A DNA stretch of 28,903 nucleotides from UBA3775 sp964625275. GTDB taxonomy: Bacteria; Bacillota; Clostridia; Lachnospirales; Lachnospiraceae. Positions 23,038-28,903 of the stretch are shown here, one piece after another (the stretch's first letter is position 1; each line of letters begins with the position of its first letter). A program made the translations under genes and the position numbers. Below the pieces are notes generated by a model. That model searched no databases. It was given only the letters and a program-made list of their open reading frames with translations, and was not told the origin of the DNA. Location: positions 1 through 28,903 of the forward strand of contig CAZVBH010000022.1 of assembly GCA_964625275.1 (NCBI GenBank), given 5' to 3'.

Positions 23038-24366
23038 ATGGAAAAGAATATAATTGACAATTCAGATATGGAAGTTAAAAGCAGCAACTTGAATGATGCC
23101 TCAGGTGGTGATGGAAAAAAGCCAAAAAAGGGCTTTAGGGTTCTTAAAATCGCTTTTAATATGATTCTTATGGCAATTCTGTTTGGTGGCGTTGCATCAG
23201 CAGTATTTTTAGTAGTTACCGATACCCTAAAGAAGGATGAAAATGGAAATACTGTATATATAGCAACATCTATTCCATATATCGGTGAGACTAAAAATGA
23301 AAATACAACGAATTCAGATGATGATAAAGAGGTTTTGCCACCTGTCGCATCAGCTGTTGATGTTTCAGATGTAGTGGAGTCAGTATCTCCTGCACTTGTA
23401 ACTATTAATGGATATTCATTGATTGAAGCTGATAACGAGGATGCCGATGCAGACCTTGATGATGTAAATTCAGACAAAACTGATAAAGGTATCAGAGAAT
23501 CAACTGCCGACAAGGCTGATGATTCAGAAAAAGTGGGCAGAAAAAAAGAAGATAATGACTCTGAGTCATTAGAAAGCAAGCAGAATATTAAAAATGAACA
23601 GTCCTCTAATGATAAAGCTGAAGAACAACAGGTTGAAGCTGATGAACAGACCTCTGAATTAGAGCTGACTATCTCTAAAAATGGTGTAATTGTTGGTCAG
23701 AATAAAGATGCTGTAATGATACTTACTTCCTATAGCGACCTGGAAGCTTGCGAAGCCTATACAGTTACCTTTAGTAACGGAGGTGAGTGTGAGGCCAGCT
23801 TAAAGGGCTATGACGAAGATATTGATATTGCAGTTTTTAGTATTGATTTTTCAAAAATGTCAGCTGATGACATAAATTATATAAGAATAATAAACATGGG
23901 TGACAGCCAGGCAGCGAAGGTTGGTCAGCTTGTGATAGCATGTAGCGACAGAATTTTTGTAGGCTATATTTCATCCGCTTCTAAAAAAATTAATTACATG
24001 GATGTAGATTATTCCGTACTTAAGACTGACATTACCTCAAATGAGGAAGGCTTCATTTTGATTAACTCTAATGCTGAGCTTTTAGGTATTACAACAAATG
24101 CAGAATTGTTGGAGGGAGATATTCTTCCGGTAAGTATGCTAAAGGCAAAGCTACTGGAAATAATTGAAAAAGAGCCTGAAGTGGCAACCGGCTCGGATGC
24201 AGCTGTGGAATCAGATGAGGAGTCTGATAAAGCCTCAGCTACTAATGATGGCATAGATTCAGAAAAAGATTCAGAGGGAGATGCTGAATCAAAGGGAGAT
24301 AATGGATCAAAGTCAGACAAAGCTTCTAAGCTTAGAATAGATTCAGAAATTCAGACAGATATGTAG
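23038..24366 (+). CDS. Membrane-anchored HtrA-like pseudoprotease
   Basis: The 442-residue protein has a cytosolic Lys-rich start, one membrane helix (about 38-60) and an external part. The external part follows the order of HtrA/DegP-type trypsin-like domains: VSPALVTING near 118, MILTSYSDLEA near 230, DEDIDIAVFSID at 259-270, MGDSQAAKVGQLVIACS near 290, and TDITSNEEGFILINSNAELL at 330-349. In active HtrA the second block carries the catalytic His (TNxHV) and the last carries GNSGGP with the catalytic Ser. Here they read Ser233 and NEEG, so two of three catalytic residues are gone; Asp263 remains. A Ser/Asp/Glu/Lys-rich insertion of about 90 residues splits the first strands, and the tail is acidic and repetitive. 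It should bind, not cut. The ribosome site is weak. Confidence 0.82.
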   Translation: MEKNIIDNSDMEVKSSNLNDASGGDGKKPKKGFRVLKIAFNMILMAILFGGVASAVFLVVTDTLKKDENGNTVYIATSIPYIGETKNENTTNSDDDKEVLPPVASAVDVSDVVESVSPALVTINGYSLIEADNEDADADLDDVNSDKTDKGIRESTADKADDSEKVGRKKEDNDSESLESKQNIKNEQSSNDKAEEQQVEADEQTSELELTISKNGVIVGQNKDAVMILTSYSDLEACEAYTVTFSNGGECEASLKGYDEDIDIAVFSIDFSKMSADDINYIRIINMGDSQAAKVGQLVIACSDRIFVGYISSASKKINYMDVDYSVLKTDITSNEEGFILINSNAELLGITTNAELLEGDILPVSMLKAKLLEIIEKEPEVATGSDAAVESDEESDKASATNDGIDSEKDSEGDAESKGDNGSKSDKASKLRIDSEIQTDM

Positions 24367-24479
24367 CTGTCAGCTTGGACAATATTAAGCATTGAGCTTT
24401 AGCTTATATTTCTATATAAAAGGACATGCACAATTCGTAAATAAGCTCATATCATGATAAAAAATAAGCTGAGGTCAGC

Positions 24480-25487
24480 ATGAAAAAAGCTTTAACGGTT
24501 TTTCTCATTATGATTATGCTAGTGTCGTTAGTGGCATGTAAAAATGAAGACAATGAGAGTGGTACAACCAAGGTTACACTTAATGAGGTTGCCCACTCTT
24601 ATTTTTATGCACCTATGTATGTAGCAATAGAATTAGGATATTTTGAAGAAGAAGGAATTGAACTTGAGCTTGTTAATGGCAGCGGTGCAGACAATACCAT
24701 GGCAGCACTGATATCGGGAGAGGCAGATATTGGATTCATGGGTAGTGAACAAAGTGTTTATGTAGAATTAAATGGTAACACTGATACTATTGTCAATTTT
24801 GCGCAGCTGACACAAAGAGCCGGTAATTTTTTAGTAGCAAGAGACGGAATTGAATACTCAGTTGATAGCGATGGCTCCTTTGATTTTAAAAGTCTGGCAG
24901 GCAAGACAATACTTGGAGGAAGAGCCGGTGGAATGCCGGAAATGGTATTTGAATATATACTTTATAAAAATGGAATAGACCTATCCGAGATTAATATAAT
25001 CCAGAATATTGATTTCGGTTATACCGGTCAGGCATTTGCATCAGGCGAAGGCGACTATACAATTGAATTTGAACCTTCAGCATCTTCTCTTAGTGATTAT
25101 GGGAAAATTGTTGCCTCGCTTGGAGTTGCTTCAGGCTATGTACCTTATACAGCCTATTGTGCAAAGGAAAGCTACATAAGTGAAAACCCAGAAACAATTC
25201 AAAAATTTACTAATGCCCTTCAGAAGGGACTTGATTATGTAAATAGTCACACCGCACTTGAAATAGCAGAGGTAATTCTTCCTCAATTTGAAGGCTACAC
25301 AGCTGAGACAATAGCAGTAGGACTTGAAAATTATAAAGAACAGGATACCTGGAAGGAAAACCTTGTCTTTGAAAAGGAAAGCTATGAACTGCTTTTAGAT
25401 ATTTTGGATTATTCCGGAGTAATTGACAGCAAACCTGAGTATACTAAGCTTGTAACCACAGCTTATGCAGAGGAAGCCCAGAAGTGA
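24480..25487 (+). CDS. ABC transporter substrate-binding lipoprotein (NMT1/SsuA-like)
   Basis: GAGG lies five bases before ATG. Residues 1-20 are a lipoprotein signal (LVAC, Cys20), so the protein is anchored outside the membrane. The domain fits the NMT1/THI5-SsuA class of solute receptors: APMYVAIELGYFEEEGIELE near residue 45, GADNTMAALISGEADIGFMG near 70, and LAGKTILGGRAGGMPEM near 140. This class captures sulfonates, nitrate, or thiamine and riboflavin precursors; the ligand cannot be told. The ATPase and permease genes that normally accompany it are absent on both sides, so it either serves a transporter elsewhere or has another role. Its stop lies three bases before the structured repeat copy C. 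Confidence 0.93.
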   Translation: MKKALTVFLIMIMLVSLVACKNEDNESGTTKVTLNEVAHSYFYAPMYVAIELGYFEEEGIELELVNGSGADNTMAALISGEADIGFMGSEQSVYVELNGNTDTIVNFAQLTQRAGNFLVARDGIEYSVDSDGSFDFKSLAGKTILGGRAGGMPEMVFEYILYKNGIDLSEINIIQNIDFGYTGQAFASGEGDYTIEFEPSASSLSDYGKIVASLGVASGYVPYTAYCAKESYISENPETIQKFTNALQKGLDYVNSHTALEIAEVILPQFEGYTAETIAVGLENYKEQDTWKENLVFEKESYELLLDILDYSGVIDSKPEYTKLVTTAYAEEAQK

Positions 25488-25489
25488 AA

Positions 25490-25646
25490 ATTTAACCTTA
25501 TCTGAAAAGTACCCCGCTTCTTAAGCGGGGGGTATGTTACCCCTAAAAGTCTAGCTTTTGGGGTAGGGACTTTTCAGCATCAGTAGGAGGCTGGACTCCT
25601 ACTGATGGGCCACAAAGTGGCATCAAGGTTAAATATCCGCTTTGAT
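25490..25646 (+). repeat. Dispersed structured repeat, copy C (expanded arm)
   Basis: The outer stem is ATTTAACCTT (25490-25499) with AAGGTTAAAT (25625-25634), 10 perfect pairs. Arm 1: CTGAAAAGT (25502-25510) with ACTTTTCAG (25569-25577), enclosing two hairpins, CCCCGCTT-ctt-AAGCGGGG (25512-25530) and one of TACCCC/AAAA with TTTT/GGGGTA (25538-25565). Arm 2: CATCAGTAGGAG with CTCCTACTGATG around loop GCTGGA (25578-25607). Arm 3: GCCAC-aaa-GTGGC (25609-25621). The left half of the downstream hairpin is missing; only ATATCCGCTTTGAT remains. Confidence 0.9.
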
Positions 25647-25724
25647 TAGATGCTTAAGAAATCTAAATAAATTTATTTATAAAAATTTAAAATTTAACTA
25701 CTTTTAAATATATGAATATGGTAG

Positions 25725-25801
25725 TATACTGACTAAAGAGCACTTTCTGATTAAGAAGCTTTATGTAGGGAACATTCTATTGACTGTCCGGTATAAAGCT
25801 T
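25725..25801 (+). promoter_or_regulatory. Promoter -10 and leader hairpin of the glycosyltransferase gene
   Basis: TATACT (25725-25730) lies in the block GGTAGTATACT shared with the amt promoter; the -35 is weak. In the leader, AAGCTTTAT (25756-25764) pairs perfectly with ATAAAGCTT (25793-25801) around a 28-nt loop. No T-run follows, so it is not a terminator. With copy C this accounts for the gap 25488-25835. Confidence 0.45.
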
Positions 25802-25835
25802 ATATTAGATAATTAACATATCGAGGTGAAAATAA

Positions 25836-26852
25836 ATGAAGGATATTACATTTGCTGTTCCATGCTATAATTCACAAGCCTATATGAGAAAATGCATTGA
25901 AAGTATTTTACCCGGAGGAGAAGCCATAGAAATCATTATAGTTGATGATGGCTCTACAGATAAGACGGGTAGAATAGCAGAGGAATATGCCGCAAAATAT
26001 CCTGGAATAGTAAAAGCTGTGCATCAGGAAAACAGGGGTCATGGAGGTGCAATTAATCATGCACTAGAGCTTGCAGAGGGCAGATTTTTTAAAGTAGTGG
26101 ATAGTGATGACTGGGTTGGACAGAAGGCTTATGCAAAAATCCTTGATACAATTCGCACCTTTAAGGAAGAGGAGCATTACCCTGACATGCTTATAGCAAA
26201 CTACGTTTATGACAAGGTCGATGTTGACCACGAACATAAGCGAAGAATGCGTTACAAAAATTGCTGCCCGATAGAAAAATTCTTTGGCTGGGATGAATTA
26301 GGTCATACAAATATGCATCAGTACTTTTTGATGCATGCAGTAATGTATCGTACCGATATTCTCAAAAAAGCAGAGCTGATACTACCGGAGCACATGTTTT
26401 ATGTTGATAATGTATTCGTATTTTTGCCTTTGAAATATGTTGAAGAAATGTATTATGTGGATGTTGACTTCTACAGATATTTTATTGGACGATCAGACCA
26501 GTCAGTAAATGAAAAGGTGATGATTGGAAGAATCGACCAGCAGATTGCAGTTACAAAGCTTCTTGTGGATAACTATAACTTTGAAGGACCTTCAAACAGA
26601 GTCCTTTACATGAGAAAATATATAAGGATTATGATGGAGGTATCATCAGTTCTCTGTGTGATTTCCGGAGAAAAAGAGCTGATTGAAAAGAAGAATGAGC
26701 TTTGGAGGTATGTAAAGCAGGCTAATCCACGCCTTTATCGACTTCTCATTACTCATTTCATGGGTTGGAACTGCTTCCTTCCGGGAAAACCAGGAAGAGT
26801 AATTACGAAAAAAGGATATCATTTAGCAAATAGAATTTATGGATTTAATTAA
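25836..26852 (+). CDS. Family 2 glycosyltransferase
   Basis: GAGGTG precedes the ATG. The 338-residue protein opens with the GT-A fold of family 2: ITFAVPCYNSQAYMRKCI, VDDGSTDKT (nucleotide-sugar binding) near residue 36, ENRGHGGAINHALELAEG near 65, and the metal-binding DSDDW near 89. These enzymes transfer a sugar from a nucleotide donor to a cell-surface glycan, lipid carrier or polysaccharide; donor and acceptor are not readable. The C-terminal 150 residues contain YYVDVDFYRYFIGRSDQSVN, typical of the acceptor side, and no membrane helix. It has its own promoter and leader hairpin and shares a bidirectional terminator with the minus-strand PAP2-like gene. Confidence 0.95.
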   Translation: MKDITFAVPCYNSQAYMRKCIESILPGGEAIEIIIVDDGSTDKTGRIAEEYAAKYPGIVKAVHQENRGHGGAINHALELAEGRFFKVVDSDDWVGQKAYAKILDTIRTFKEEEHYPDMLIANYVYDKVDVDHEHKRRMRYKNCCPIEKFFGWDELGHTNMHQYFLMHAVMYRTDILKKAELILPEHMFYVDNVFVFLPLKYVEEMYYVDVDFYRYFIGRSDQSVNEKVMIGRIDQQIAVTKLLVDNYNFEGPSNRVLYMRKYIRIMMEVSSVLCVISGEKELIEKKNELWRYVKQANPRLYRLLITHFMGWNCFLPGKPGRVITKKGYHLANRIYGFN

Positions 26853-26901
26853 ATGAATTTCAATGTTGCTCTTAAAACTTAAAATCACTTAACAAAGTTA
26901 A

Positions 26902-26932
26902 AAAGGAGACAGCCAATTAGGCGGTCTCCTTT
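26902..26932. terminator. Bidirectional terminator overlapping the PAP2-like gene end
   Basis: AAAGGAGAC and GTCTCCTTT, with inner GCC/GGC around AATTA, separate convergent genes. The stop codon of the minus-strand gene (26917-26919) lies in the loop. Confidence 0.85.
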
Positions 26933-27594
26933 ATATATTTTACGGAATGTTTTTTATAAATTGTTACCCAGTCAGGGACATATACTATAAATGAAACAAG
27001 TGCACATAGTAAAAATGCACATGCAACATCAATATAAGAATGTTGCTTTAAGAAAACTGTAGAAATGCATATCGAAAATGAAAGCAAAGCAACGAATGCA
27101 CGTAAGATTTTATGACCTTTAAATTTCTCGGCTCTAAAAAATGCAACATCTATTATAAGAGTATTGAGCACATGAAGGCTCGGACATACATTTGTTACAG
27201 TATCGATTTTATAAAGCTCAGCAACCCAGATACTAAAAATACCATCATTTTCAAGTTCAGCAGGTCTAAGTGAAACTGCATTAGGCCAAACAGTATAAAT
27301 AATCAGTGTGATAGTCATTCCAATAACCAATGAAGAAAATAACTGAACACATTCCTTTACAGACATCTTATGATAAAAGTAAATACAAAAGAAGGCTACG
27401 AATGGAAACCACAGATAATATGGAATGATAAATCCATCGAGAAGAGGAGTTAAATCATCCAGCCTGCAGTGCAAAATATTGAAATCCCTATCCGTCCATT
27501 TTTCCAGTGAAAAAAACCAGATAAAATAAATAGGTATATATAATAGAAACAGAATATGTTTATGTGTACTGTAATATTCCTTTAACCTTTTCAT
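26917..27594 (-). CDS. PAP2-like membrane phosphatase (AUR1-like group)
   Basis: The 225-residue protein has about six membrane helices. CPSLHVLNT near residue 136 matches the PSxH motif of PAP2 phosphatases, and STVFLKQHSYIDV near 178 matches the later motif with its His and Asp; a Thr stands where classical members have Arg after Ser, as in the inositol-phosphoceramide synthase-like branch. Such enzymes remove or transfer phosphate-linked head groups of lipids such as phosphatidate or undecaprenyl pyrophosphate. A strong minus-strand promoter (TTGATT-N17-TATAAT, 27641-27669) lies upstream, and GAGG lies nine bases before the start codon. Its last codons form half of the shared terminator hairpin. 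Convergence with the GT2 gene hints at, but does not prove, a common role in lipid-linked glycan metabolism. Confidence 0.85.
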   Translation of the reverse strand: MKRLKEYYSTHKHILFLLYIPIYFIWFFSLEKWTDRDFNILHCRLDDLTPLLDGFIIPYYLWFPFVAFFCIYFYHKMSVKECVQLFSSLVIGMTITLIIYTVWPNAVSLRPAELENDGIFSIWVAELYKIDTVTNVCPSLHVLNTLIIDVAFFRAEKFKGHKILRAFVALLSFSICISTVFLKQHSYIDVACAFLLCALVSFIVYVPDWVTIYKKHSVKYIKETA

Positions 27595-27627
27595 AATTTA
27601 AACCTCAATAAAATGTATTATTAAAAA

Positions 27628-27669
27628 CCCATCAATGGGGATTATAACAAACTGAGGCAATTTAATCAA
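27628..27669 (-). promoter_or_regulatory. Promoter of the PAP2-like gene with a small palindrome
   Basis: On the minus strand TTGATT (27664-27669) and TATAAT (27641-27646) are 17 bases apart. CCCAT-CA-ATGGG (27628-27639) lies just downstream of the -10. Confidence 0.65.
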
Positions 27670-27696
27670 TTTAAAAAGTATAAATCTTTTATTAAG

Positions 27697-27857
27697 ATTT
27701 AACCTTATCTGAAAAGTCATGTTACCCAAAAAGACTAGCTTTTGGGATAACATGACTTTTCAGCATCAGTAGGAGGCTGGACTCCTACTGATGAGCCACG
27801 AAGTGGCCTTAAGGTTATGAGCAAGTAGCGAAGCAAACCTGGAATATCTGCTTTGAT
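27697..27857 (+). repeat. Dispersed structured repeat, copy D (complete)
   Basis: Outer stem AACCTTA (27701-27707) with TAAGGTT (27810-27816). Arm 1 is a single long hairpin: CTGAAAAGTCATGTT (27709-27723) with AACATGACTTTTCAG (27749-27763), then CCCAAAA (27725-27731) with TTTTGGG (27740-27746). Arm 2: CATCAGTAGGAG/CTCCTACTGATG with loop GCTGGA (27764-27793), identical to copy C. Arm 3: GCCAC-gaa-GTGGC (27795-27807). Downstream hairpin AAGCA/TGCTT replaces AAGCG/CGCTT of copies A and B, a compensatory change. Confidence 0.9.
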
Positions 27858-27913
27858 GTTTAAATGTCTTTAGCAGGTAAACAAAAAAATATGTTGTTTG
27901 ACTTAAAAAAATC

Positions 27914-27963
27914 TTGACATTTAGCTCACAATAGTTTATTATAATCTTCGTTGCAAAGCAACG
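27914..27963 (+). promoter_or_regulatory. Promoter and leader hairpin of the tRNA gene
   Basis: TTGACA (27914-27919) and TATTAT (27937-27942) are 17 bases apart; TATAAT overlaps at 27940-27945. The hairpin CGTTGC-aaa-GCAACG (27949-27963) ends one base before the mature 5' end and may guide RNase P processing. Confidence 0.6.
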
Positions 27964-27964
27964 T

Positions 27965-28038
27965 GTGCGTGTAGCTCAGCTGGATAGAGCACTTGGCTAC
28001 GGACCAAGGTGTCGGGGGTTCGAATCCTCTCACGCACG
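27965..28038 (+). tRNA. tRNA-Arg (anticodon ACG)
   Basis: The 74-nt cloverleaf has a perfect acceptor stem GTGCGTG/CACGCAC, D arm GCTC/GAGC, anticodon stem CTTGG/CCAAG with loop CTACGGA (anticodon ACG), and T loop TTCGAAT. The discriminator base is G38 of the block (28038). CCA is not encoded. The A34 would be edited to inosine by TadA so that it reads CGN codons. Confidence 0.97.
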
Positions 28039-28041
28039 TTT

Positions 28042-28075
28042 AAGGCTCACGAAATTTTTTTCGTGAGCCTTTTTT
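28042..28075 (+). terminator. Intrinsic terminator after tRNA-Arg
   Basis: AAGGCTCACGAAA and TTTCGTGAGCCTT form a 13-bp stem that runs into T. Confidence 0.9.
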
Positions 28076-28135
28076 GCTTAGTATATTAACTTGATTTCAT
28101 ATAAAAATGCAGATATTTAGCACTCTTTAACCAAA

Positions 28136-28206
28136 TTTTCACAAAAGCCTTATTTTTTATTGTGAAAAAGTGCAAGTTGACAATTCTATATGACTCGTGT
28201 TATAGT
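28136..28206 (+). promoter_or_regulatory. Promoter of the aminotransferase with upstream inverted repeat
   Basis: TTGACA (28177-28182) and TATAGT (28201-28206) are 18 bases apart. TTTTCACAA (28136-28144) and TTGTGAAAA (28160-28168) form a 9-bp inverted repeat just upstream of the -35, a possible regulator site. Confidence 0.65.
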
Positions 28207-28229
28207 ACGGGCATAAGCAAATAACGTAT

Positions 28230-28275
28230 GGCAAAGGCGTCAGAAGAGATTCTTCTGGCGCCTTTTTTTATTGCC
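28230..28275 (+). terminator. Promoter-proximal leader terminator (attenuator candidate)
   Basis: A 12-bp stem (28236-28247 with 28251-28262, loop GAT) runs into seven T; GGCAA (28230-28234) and TTGCC (28271-28275) can close an outer pairing. It begins within about 20 nt of the predicted transcription start and shares GCAAAGGCG and TTTTTTTATTGCC with the amt leader at 6227-6270. Confidence 0.8.
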
Positions 28276-28298
28276 AATACAAAAGGGAGGCAATTGAG

Positions 28299-28903
28299 AT
28301 GAAGCTTAAAGACACAGGCTTAACAGCTGAGGACATTAAGGCAAAGGTTCAAAAGTATATGATTGAAACCTATGAGAGATTTGATTTTCTTGCCGAGTCC
28401 GCAAAGGATCAGTATATCTATGATGAAAAGGGTGAAGAGTATCTTGATTTCTATGCAGGTATAGCTGTTAACTCAGCAGGAAACTGTAATGAAAAGGTAG
28501 TTCAGGCGGTTAAGGATCAGGTTGAAACACTGATGCATACCTTCAATTATCCGTATACAATTCCACAGGCAATCTTAGCTGAGAAGATTTGTACAACAAT
28601 AGGAATGGATAAGATTTTCTACCAGAATTCAGGAACAGAAGCCAACGAAGCAATGATTAAGATGGCAAGAAAGTATGGCGTAGAGAAATATGGTCCTGAA
28701 AGATACAATATCGTAACTGCAAAGATGGGCTTCCATGGACGTACCTTTGGTGCTATGTCAGCAACAGGACAGCCTGACAACGGATGCCAGATAGGCTTCG
28801 GACCGATGACAGACGGATTTACATATGCTGAATACAATAACCTTGAATCCTTTAAGGCTGCATGTACCGATAAGACAATCGCAATTATGGTTGAGCCGGT
28901 ACA
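28299..28903 (+). CDS. argD: Acetylornithine aminotransferase-like enzyme (5' part, cut by window end)
   Basis: GGGAGG (28285-28290) supports ATG 28299; 201 codons are present and the frame is open to the last base. The sequence is a class III PLP-dependent aminotransferase: YLDFYAGIAVNSAGN near residue 48, NSGTEANEAMIKMARKY near 110 (the cofactor phosphate loop), GFHGRTFGAMSATGQ near 148, and MVEPVQ at the edge, where the conserved Glu of the cofactor site occurs. The catalytic Lys lies beyond the window. The best fit is ArgD, which makes N-acetylornithine from glutamate in arginine synthesis; related 4-aminobutyrate or ornithine transaminases cannot be excluded. Its leader carries a terminator of the same design as that of amt, tying it to nitrogen control by inference. 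Confidence 0.85.
   Translation, partial: MKLKDTGLTAEDIKAKVQKYMIETYERFDFLAESAKDQYIYDEKGEEYLDFYAGIAVNSAGNCNEKVVQAVKDQVETLMHTFNYPYTIPQAILAEKICTTIGMDKIFYQNSGTEANEAMIKMARKYGVEKYGPERYNIVTAKMGFHGRTFGAMSATGQPDNGCQIGFGPMTDGFTYAEYNNLESFKAACTDKTIAIMVEPV

Noticed and set aside
24367..24479. A TPP or other riboswitch ahead of the THI5/SsuA-like receptor gene.
   Set aside because: No riboswitch core motif is visible in the short leader.
25490..25646. The repeat arms ATTTAAC and GTTAAAT resemble integron attC core sites (RYYYAAC/GTTRRRY).
   Set aside because: No integrase is present, copies A, B and D read GTTATGA and break the consensus, and the intervening genes are ordinary chromosomal units with mixed strands, not cassettes.
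1..28903. CRISPR arrays, insertion sequences or prophage genes.
   Set aside because: No regularly spaced direct repeats, transposase, integrase or phage structural genes were found on either strand.

Overview
This window looks like a chromosomal segment of a low-G+C Clostridia bacterium, most likely a member of the Lachnospiraceae (Butyrivibrio/Pseudobutyrivibrio-like). The reasons are the ruvA-ruvB-zapA-U32 gene order, the ammonium transporter-PII fusion, the Gram-positive style promoters and Shine-Dalgarno sites, and the many short lipoprotein and membrane proteins of Firmicutes type. Genus is an inference; no rRNA gene is present.

Layout. Positions 1-6160 are a very A+T-rich accessory stretch. 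It holds six intact same-strand genes, mostly without a recognisable function, and at least two gene remnants (1184-1309 and 2152-2214), plus a doubtful third. Positions 6180-8352 hold an ammonium transporter fused to a PII signalling domain, behind a leader with two intrinsic terminators. Positions 8360-10800 hold two zinc-ribbon proteins with internal tandem repeats and PH-like C-termini, probably one operon. An ArsB/NhaD-type ion transporter lies on the minus strand (10806-12203). It is followed by a cytosolic ParB-like/BMP fusion protein (12615-14525) and a minus-strand ECF sigma factor with a very long C-terminal extension (14600-16144). Positions 16421-21781 are a housekeeping run: HD hydrolase, RuvA, RuvB, ZapA and a U32 peptidase-like Fe-S protein. 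Then come a Nudix hydrolase, a GtrA-like membrane protein, an HtrA-like protein that has lost catalytic residues, an orphan ABC substrate-binding lipoprotein, a GT2 glycosyltransferase, a PAP2-like membrane protein on the minus strand, tRNA-Arg(ACG), and the start of an acetylornithine aminotransferase-like gene that runs off the end.

The most unusual signal is a dispersed structured repeat present four times in the same orientation (1-57 partial, 8366-8437 deleted form, 25490-25646, 27697-27857). Full copies fold on paper into an outer stem closing three hairpin arms, followed by a further hairpin. The arms differ in sequence between copies while staying paired, so this looks like a mobile or functional structured element and not random similarity. 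I know of no described family that matches it.

The second signal is regulatory. The ammonium transporter and the aminotransferase, 22 kb apart, share the same promoter-proximal terminator design, GCAAAGGCG...TTTTTTTATTGCC. This suggests a common attenuation control, plausibly of nitrogen metabolism.
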